Below, in pieces: positions 40,378-44,194 of a stretch of DNA of 44,194 bases. The notes beneath the pieces were generated by a model. It did no database searches. It was not told the DNA's origin and saw only the letters and a list, made by a program, of their open reading frames with translations. The position numbers were made by a program, and so were the translations under genes. Each line of letters begins with the position of its first letter. Within the stretch, counting starts at the first letter, position 1. Origin of the DNA: Myxococcales bacterium FL481 (GTDB lineage: Bacteria; Myxococcota_A; Polyangia; Nannocystales; Nannocystaceae); NCBI GenBank assembly GCA_006508105.1, contig QKPP01000063.1, positions 1-44,194 on the forward strand, written 5' to 3'.

Positions 40378-40587
40378 CTACTCCTGCTCGAGGTCCATCA
40401 TCTCGATATATTCGTGTGTGCCCGCCTCCGCCTCGCCACGGCCTCTCGCTCGCTCTGCGGTGCGGTGGCACTTGCACTGCTCACAATCACCCCACAACCC
40501 CGCAGCCCGCCCACCGTACGGCTGGCGCTTGCGACCGCGGTACACCCCGCGTTTTCCCCCGATGATCTGGCGGCTGGTGCGGCTCAT
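40378..40587 (-). CDS. Small basic protein with CxxC motif
   Basis: 69 residues. Arg/Gly-rich (GKRGVYRGRKRQPYGGRAAG), then CEQCKC, and an acidic end (EYIEMMDLEQE). The Cys cluster may bind a metal. The ATG overlaps the stop of the membrane/coiled-coil gene (ATGA). No function proposed. Confidence 0.5.
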   Translation of the reverse strand: MSRTSRQIIGGKRGVYRGRKRQPYGGRAAGLWGDCEQCKCHRTAERARGRGEAEAGTHEYIEMMDLEQE

Positions 40588-40757
40588 TGGTACTGCTCAA
40601 GCGCGGCCACACGCTCGCTGAGGTAGGCCATGTGCGTCTCGAGCAGCGAGATCCGCTCGGACTGTGCTGCGTCAGCTCTGGCGCGAAGGGCCTCAAGGGC
40701 CGCTACGAGCACGCCGGCAACTGCGGCGCCGAAAGCGATCCAGAGATCTACTTCCAA
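40584..40757 (-). CDS. 57-residue membrane/coiled-coil protein (spanin- or holin-like)
   Basis: A TTG start at 40757, overlapping the end of the upstream gene, opens a 57-codon frame. The product has one hydrophobic helix (WIAFGAAVAGVLVAALEAL, about 5-23) then a coiled-coil (SERISLLETHMAYLSERVAA). This N-anchor with coiled-coil shape resembles an inner-membrane spanin or small holin accessory. Its TGA overlaps the next ATG (ATGA). AAAGGCGG lies about 11 bases upstream. It fills an otherwise empty 160-bp stretch in the lysis region. Confidence 0.55.
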   Translation of the reverse strand: MEVDLWIAFGAAVAGVLVAALEALRARADAAQSERISLLETHMAYLSERVAALEQYQ

Positions 40758-40981
40758 AGCGCAACCACCGCCTTTGCGAACTGCTGGACGGCGTCATGAT
40801 CGAGCACCACGTCGATTGTCACCCCACCAAGAACAGCCATAGAGACCACGGGGACGAGCAGATACGCCCAATATAGTGCGTTCGACACTGGCTCTCCAAT
40901 GACCCCGGCGGCCCTGTCGCGTACAACCGCGGGGCTGGGCGCCAATGCCGGGGAAGGATTGTTGAGAACGGGTGCGGGCAT
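40748..40981 (-). CDS. Small membrane protein, possible holin
   Basis: 77 residues from ATG 40981 (AAGG about nine bases upstream). It has a Pro/Ala-rich start (NNPSPALAPSPAVVRD), then a hydrophobic segment (ALYWAYLLVPVVSMAVLGGV, about 36-55), and a C-terminal amphipathic helix. With its two neighbours it forms a group of membrane proteins at the start of the late block, likely the lysis set. Which one is the holin cannot be told. Confidence 0.55.
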   Translation of the reverse strand: MPAPVLNNPSPALAPSPAVVRDRAAGVIGEPVSNALYWAYLLVPVVSMAVLGGVTIDVVLDHDAVQQFAKAVVALWK

Positions 40982-40985
40982 GCGC

Positions 40986-41195
40986 CTAGCCTTTGTTGTG
41001 CTTCCGTTGATCCGTCTCGCGGCGGAAGTTGGTGAGTGATTTGATGGCCGCTCCGGTAGAGAACGTGCCAAGCGCAGCAAGAAGCGGCCCGGAGGGCGTC
41101 TTGCCGGCGAGATCCAGCACCAGGAGGGTGATCACGGGGACCAGCGTGCTGAGAAACACGAGCACTGGTCGTGGGTTAGGCGCGGCTTGCGTCAT
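40986..41195 (-). CDS. Putative holin, two transmembrane helices
   Basis: 69 residues, first gene of the leftward block; GGAGG at 41201-41205 is a good ribosome site. Hydrophobic segments at about 11-29 (VLVFLSTLVPVITLLVLDL) and 36-51 (GPLLAALGTFSTGAAI), with a charged C-terminus (FRRETDQRKHNKG), match class II holins. It would let the amidase reach the cell wall. The endolysin gene is about 20 kb downstream in the same block. Confidence 0.6.
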   Translation of the reverse strand: MTQAAPNPRPVLVFLSTLVPVITLLVLDLAGKTPSGPLLAALGTFSTGAAIKSLTNFRRETDQRKHNKG

Positions 41196-41342
41196 TCAAT
41201 CCTCCAGGGGCTGGGACCCCACATACCAGTATGACAGATTGTCAAGAAAAATGCAAAGAAAAGCAGAGTGGTACGCACACGGTCCGGTCCTGCTAAGTAA
41301 GTGTTGCGCCCGCCATCCAAATCCTGTAGGGTTTGGCAGCGT
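41196..41342. promoter_or_regulatory. Divergent promoter region between early and late blocks
   Basis: 147 bp between the first leftward gene and the first rightward gene. For the leftward side there is a perfect TTGACA on the minus strand (41240-41245) and an extended -10 TGGTATGTG ending at 41220, with a short 14-bp spacer. A weak GGGG/CCCC hairpin lies in the leader. For the rightward side TTGCGC (41304-41309), 17 bp, TAGGGT (41327-41332) is a candidate. None is strong. The region is richer in A/T than the genome (41229-41272). Confidence 0.4.
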
Positions 41343-41690
41343 ATGATACATTCGAGTAATACGGCAACGTCACGCAGCGCAGTCTGCCGCTACTGCAAAC
41401 AGCGAGTCACGGTGAGCGGGGAGGCGGGGAGCAGGACGGTGACCGACGAGTACGGGGTTCACAGCTGCTTCGTGCTTCACAAGCGCTCCGGCGGTTCGCT
41501 GCTGCCGACGCGGCGAGCGAGTATCGCGCAGCCGCCTACCGACGGCTTCGGTTCAGACCTCAGCCGCGCACCCACTCAGGACGTGATCCAGGCGGCGACG
41601 GCACTCAAGACGCAGGACGCGATCGAACGCATCTCGGCCGCGACTGACGAGCATCGCCCAGTGACCACACCCCGGGGGCCGCGCCAGTAG
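41343..41690 (+). CDS. Zinc-finger-like protein, first gene of rightward block
   Basis: 115 residues from ATG 41343; the frame is open about 40 bp upstream but this is the best start. It has CRYC near residue 15 and a C later (VHSCFVLHKR), a possible single zinc site. The rest is Arg/Thr/Ala-rich and helical (QDVIQAATALKTQDAIERIS). Being first in the early block suggests a regulator. Its stop lies in the loop of a strong hairpin. Confidence 0.5.
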   Translation: MIHSSNTATSRSAVCRYCKQRVTVSGEAGSRTVTDEYGVHSCFVLHKRSGGSLLPTRRASIAQPPTDGFGSDLSRAPTQDVIQAATALKTQDAIERISAATDEHRPVTTPRGPRQ

Positions 41691-41702
41691 GCTGGCGGCC
41701 CC
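41675..41702 (+). terminator. Strong bulged hairpin spanning a stop codon
   Basis: GGGGCC (41675-41680), bulge GC, GCCAG (41683-41687), loop TAGG, CTGGC (41692-41696), GGCCCC (41697-41702): 11 pairs, nearly all G-C. The stop codon TAG is in the loop. There is no T-run after it, so it is more likely an RNA-stabilising or attenuating structure than a classic terminator. Confidence 0.35.
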
Positions 41703-41768
41703 ACACTGCTACGTCGCGACCCGGTTGACACGGTGATGCTGGTGTGGGACAAGGAACACGAGGAAACG

Positions 41769-42248
41769 ATGTCTGATGCGAATCTAACCCCCTGGATGGT
41801 CTTCGCGCCGATCGACATGATCGGTCGGGCTGTCGGCGCATTGAGTGTGTGCGTGCTGAGAGTTAGTTGCGAGTTGCAATCCTGTCGCGAGGCCGGCGAG
41901 CCGCGGCTAGACGCAACCCCATTGTCTGTGGAGCTCCTGGAGCGTTGGCCGGAGCTTGGGTCGCCAAGCCCTGAGGATCTGACTGCTGCCAAACGACGAC
42001 TCGCGGACGTGGGCCTGATCCGGTGCACGAAACTGGGCACCGTGAAGCGGGTTCTCGCACGAAGCCCAGGAGAGGGGGCGCAGGACGGCTACCTAGTCCC
42101 CACGAGCTCACCGATCGGGATCATGGCGCAGTCGCGCGCCGACTCGATGCGTACCGATTCGCTCGAGAAGCAGAACCGCAAGCTGACCCTCGAGAACGCG
42201 AAGCTGATGCGCACCATTGCGCAGCTACGGGCTGCGCTCGACGCATGA
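41769..42248 (+). CDS. Putative winged-helix/coiled-coil regulator
   Basis: 159 residues from ATG 41769, with GAGGAA as ribosome site (an earlier in-frame start at 41733 lacks one). The middle reads like a winged helix: LDATPLSVELLERWPELG, then PSPEDLTAAKRRLADVGLIR and VKRVLARSPG. The C-terminus is a coiled-coil (LEKQNRKLTLENAKLMRTIA) for dimerisation. A DNA-binding regulator early in the rightward block is likely. Its TGA overlaps the next ATG. Confidence 0.6.
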   Translation: MSDANLTPWMVFAPIDMIGRAVGALSVCVLRVSCELQSCREAGEPRLDATPLSVELLERWPELGSPSPEDLTAAKRRLADVGLIRCTKLGTVKRVLARSPGEGAQDGYLVPTSSPIGIMAQSRADSMRTDSLEKQNRKLTLENAKLMRTIAQLRAALDA

Positions 42249-42442
42249 CACGAGTTCCGATGTCATGCACCGCGTGTGGTAGGCGCCCGCTCCTGTGGGT
42301 CGCGGGCGGGCTGGTGGCGTGGTATTGCCCGCGCACCAAGTGCGACGAGGTGCTACCGTCCCAATTTGCAGAGACACGCGATGCTGCCGCGGTTGCGTGG
42401 AACAAAGTGCAGGTGTATGTTCAGAAGAGGAGATCGAAATGA
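42245..42442 (+). CDS. Lar-like zinc-finger protein (third copy)
   Basis: 65 residues from ATG 42245 (ATGA overlap). CTACGRRP near residue 8, then WYCPRTKCDEVLPSQ and a helix with DAAAVAWNKVQ: the CxxC, C...C and AWN pattern of Lar-family proteins. Similar in plan to the pair at 13307-13704. An anti-restriction role is possible. Its stop overlaps the next ATG (ATGA). Confidence 0.65.
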   Translation: MTRVPMSCTACGRRPLLWVAGGLVAWYCPRTKCDEVLPSQFAETRDAAAVAWNKVQVYVQKRRSK

Positions 42443-42696
42443 CGTACGAAGAACTAGTACCCAAGCTGATGGCGCGATGCGCAGATGAAAAGAATGCTGG
42501 GGCGACGTTTGTGTTCTAGACGGCCAAGCAAGACGTAATCGAGGGGACGTTCTGGAAACACAACAATCACTGGATCACATACCTGCTGGCCCAAGACATC
42601 GATTACGGCGCGACGTCGCAGCCATCGACGTTTCGCATCTGGCAGGTGGCGACCGATGAGGAGCGCGTGGTGCTTACGAAGGGGTGGCATCGATGA
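42439..42696 (+). pseudogene. Paralogue of the dNTP-diphosphohydrolase N-terminal domain, broken by an amber codon
   Basis: ATG 42439 (GAGGAGA upstream) gives MTYEELVPKLMARCADEKNA, very close to the start of the 6832 gene (MTYESLVQKLINRV). The frame stops at TAG 42517-42519 after FVF. Directly after it, in the same frame, the similarity continues: DIDYGATSQPSTFRIWQVAT and DEERVVLTKG match DYNDISTPYERVIWHVAT and REREILMKG. The frame ends at TGA 42694-42696. So one base change separates it from an intact 85-residue domain. It could be a recent pseudogene, or rarely read through. Confidence 0.75.
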
Positions 42697-42836
42697 GCCG
42701 AAAGCCGTCCCGAAACCGACGCCGAAAAGCACGCAAGCGCCTTCAGCGTGCACTTTTCTTCCACAGAGCACACGGAACCGTGTTGCAATCTGATTGGACT
42801 TGGATCACTGTATTTCCATCATGCGAAACATCGTAA
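42693..42836 (+). CDS. 47-residue highly basic protein
   Basis: ATG 42693 overlaps the stop of the amber-interrupted frame (ATGA). The first 20 residues hold twelve Lys or Arg (SRKPSRNRRRKARKRLQRAL), likely to bind nucleic acid. The end (VLQSDWTWITVFP) is hydrophobic. The stop at 42834-42836 lies inside the next gene. Small, but the coupling supports it. Confidence 0.5.
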   Translation: MSRKPSRNRRRKARKRLQRALFFHRAHGTVLQSDWTWITVFPSCETS

Positions 42837-43879
42837 CAGCCATCCTTTTTCTTGGGGCCTGCCAGGCCCCGGAGTCGCCCGTGCAAGACGCGCCCGCCGG
42901 AGAAACTCGAGTGCTCAATTCGACAACTTGGCGCGTGTTCAACCTAACGCCCAGCACCGACTACCGGGCGGTCTACCTTTCGGGGGTCGGACAGATTGCG
43001 ATTGAGGCCGAGCGCGGCGACTTCACCATGTGGCGCGGCACCACGACCTACGTGAGCCGTGGCCGTGGTCGTGTTCACCGCGGCAGTCTGCCTGCCGGGT
43101 GGTACCAGATCAAGTTTTACGGGACCTCTGGCCGTGCGGTCATTGAGGACGACGTCTACGGCGAGACCCTAGTGCGCACAGTAGCACCAGGCGTGACGTG
43201 GACGCGCGAGATCGGTCACAACCCAGGCTACTCGGTGAACATGCTTCGGGTCGATGCCAGCATTCTCGACAGCGTCGATGTGTACGACGACGACACTCGC
43301 TGTCGCTCGGTGTCGAGCATGGGTCGACGTTCGGGAGCCATCGCGGGAATCAATGGGACATTCTACGAAAGGACGTGGCCGGTCACATGTCTGCAGCATG
43401 GGCCGGACGGGGGCGCTATCCGCTACAGCGGGTACGCCCAAGGCGACCTCCACAACTCCCGGCCAGCAATGTCGTTCCCCAGTGGGTACATCGAGCAGGT
43501 TTCGGACATCGACCATGCGTCAGGCCCGTCTGCTCTGACAGGAAGCGTTCGACTGCTTCCTACTCTCGAGCAGGATGACGATGGGCAGCGCCACCCACGA
43601 ACGGCGATCGGCACATTCCCGGACGGCGACATCGGGATGCTTACCATAGACGGCCGCACCGAGGCCGGCCTTGACCTGACGCTGCAGGAGGCCGCGTGGG
43701 TGGCTCAGCTGTGGGGCATGGACGAGGCGATGAACCTAGATGGTGGCGGCTCGACCACCATGTGGATCGACGGTGCGACGCTATCAGGGGTGGTGAACTA
43801 CCCAAGCGATTGGCACATGGGGGGATACCCCGATCACAACGGCGCTCGACTTGTGAGCGATGGAGTCTTCGTATGGTAA
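42821..43879 (+). CDS. Lipoprotein phosphodiester glycosidase (NAGPA / DUF2233 family)
   Basis: 352 residues from ATG 42821, chosen because it yields a short lipoprotein signal ([14 protein letters not shown]) with lipid attachment at Cys14; the ribosome site is poor. Residues 30-125 are a beta-rich leader domain. The NAGPA core follows: [10 protein letters not shown] (173-182), RTAIGTF and [10 protein letters not shown] (260-279), and [11 protein letters not shown] (305-315), the usual active-site blocks. Family enzymes cut sugar-1-phosphodiesters. With a lipid anchor it should act in the periplasm or on the outer membrane, possibly on surface glycans. It overlaps the dUTPase start by 7 bp. 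Confidence 0.8.
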   Translation: MRNIVTAILFLGACQAPESPVQDAPAGETRVLNSTTWRVFNLTPSTDYRAVYLSGVGQIAIEAERGDFTMWRGTTTYVSRGRGRVHRGSLPAGWYQIKFYGTSGRAVIEDDVYGETLVRTVAPGVTWTREIGHNPGYSVNMLRVDASILDSVDVYDDDTRCRSVSSMGRRSGAIAGINGTFYERTWPVTCLQHGPDGGAIRYSGYAQGDLHNSRPAMSFPSGYIEQVSDIDHASGPSALTGSVRLLPTLEQDDDGQRHPRTAIGTFPDGDIGMLTIDGRTEAGLDLTLQEAAWVAQLWGMDEAMNLDGGGSTTMWIDGATLSGVVNYPSDWHMGGYPDHNGARLVSDGVFVW

Positions 43880-44194
43880 GGCACCCGATGGACCACGATA
43901 ACATCCGAAGTGCACTCTTTACCCTCGACTACACTCTTGACCCGGGCGCCCAATTCAGCTCGCCGCAATATCCGGGAGATGTTGGCTTCGACCTGCACGC
44001 CTACCTGCCGGATGACGACGCCGAGATTCGGCTGGACCGGCTAGGGGAAGTGGTCACGATTCGTACGGGACTCCGTATCGAGTTTCCTGTGGGGTTCGAG
44101 GCCCAGGTCCGACCAAGGTCGAGCATGAGCAAGAGGGGTCTCCTGGTGTCGCTGGGGACGATCGACGCGGGTTACCGCGGCGACGTGTCGGTGA
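43873..44194 (+). CDS. dut: dUTPase, N-terminal part (continues at position 1)
   Basis: ATG 43873 has GGAG seven bases upstream and overlaps the lipoprotein stop; a second in-frame ATG at 43888 is possible. This part holds motif 1 (DVGFDLHA), motif 2 (PRSSMSKRG) and most of motif 3 ([11 protein letters not shown]). It runs off the window end; the rest is at 1-224. Coupled to the NAGPA lipoprotein upstream. Confidence 0.95.
   Translation, partial: MVRHPMDHDNIRSALFTLDYTLDPGAQFSSPQYPGDVGFDLHAYLPDDDAEIRLDRLGEVVTIRTGLRIEFPVGFEAQVRPRSSMSKRGLLVSLGTIDAGYRGDVSV
44147..44194. repeat. Terminal direct repeat, right copy
   Basis: Exact copy of bases 1-48; see the left copy. The coding frame of dUTPase is the same in both copies. 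Confidence 0.95.

Noticed and set aside
41725-41753. TTGACA with a 17-bp spacer before the winged-helix gene
   Set aside because: The -10 (GACAAG) is poor and the start would overlap the ribosome site.
42517-42519. Amber codon reassignment (TAG read as an amino acid)
   Set aside because: Many intact genes, such as dUTPase, DUF4406, portal and capsid, end with TAG at the expected family length.

Overview
The window is the complete or near-complete genome of a tailed, contractile-tailed (myovirus-type) bacteriophage. The first 48 bases are repeated exactly as the last 48, and the repeat lies inside one dUTPase gene that reads across the join. The contig is therefore circular or circularly permuted, with about 44,146 unique bases. 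DNA is GC-rich and gene-dense, with many ATGA, TAATG or GTGA stop/start overlaps. Two predicted lipoproteins with signal-peptide lipoboxes suggest a Gram-negative host. One of them is Cys-rich in a style I associate with Myxococcota, which is only a weak hint. I see no integrase, repressor, tRNA or CRISPR array.

Layout: two long opposing gene blocks diverge at about 41.2-41.34 kb and converge at about 15.13-15.19 kb. The rightward block runs from 41,343 through the contig join to 15,132. It holds small zinc-finger/regulator genes, a lipoprotein phosphodiester glycosidase, dUTPase, a deoxyribosyltransferase-like protein, an orphan Mu-F-like head protein, an RNA ligase, a helix-turn-helix metallophosphoesterase, and a recombination set (RecE-like nuclease, Bet/RecT annealing protein, SSB-like protein, Holliday-junction-resolvase-like nuclease). 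It continues with a dNTP-diphosphohydrolase-like protein, DnaB-like helicase, family A DNA polymerase, pentapeptide-repeat protein, Lar-like zinc proteins, an AAA+ ATPase and a Cys-rich lipoprotein.

The leftward block runs from 41,195 down to 15,187 and is the late block. In transcription order it carries small membrane (holin/spanin-like) proteins, a polysaccharide-deacetylase-like protein, DUF2213 protease/scaffold, cement protein, DUF2184 major capsid, DUF4054 connector and neck proteins. Next come the DUF3383 sheath, two DUF3277-type tail tube paralogues, a frameshifted tail assembly chaperone, tape measure, the baseplate set (Dit-like, plug, hub, spike, gp46-like, gpJ-like, DUF2612), fibre and amidase endolysin. 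It ends with TerS, TerL and the DUF1073 portal. Terminase and portal are thus at the distal end of the late block instead of its start, and the Mu-F head protein that usually follows the portal sits alone in the early block.

The most notable features are: a 317-residue intein in the Walker A motif of TerL, with Ala1 and the W/C/T signature of class 3 inteins plus two LAGLIDADG motifs; TerL split into ATPase and nuclease ORFs; a phage-encoded lipoprotein of the phosphodiester glycosidase (NAGPA) family; a paralogue of the dNTP-diphosphohydrolase N-terminal region interrupted by an in-frame amber codon; an HNH protein that has lost its catalytic histidine; a Leu762-type DNA polymerase; and a candidate CCCTTTT frameshift site in the tail chaperone. 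Functions are from motif recognition by eye; no database search was run.
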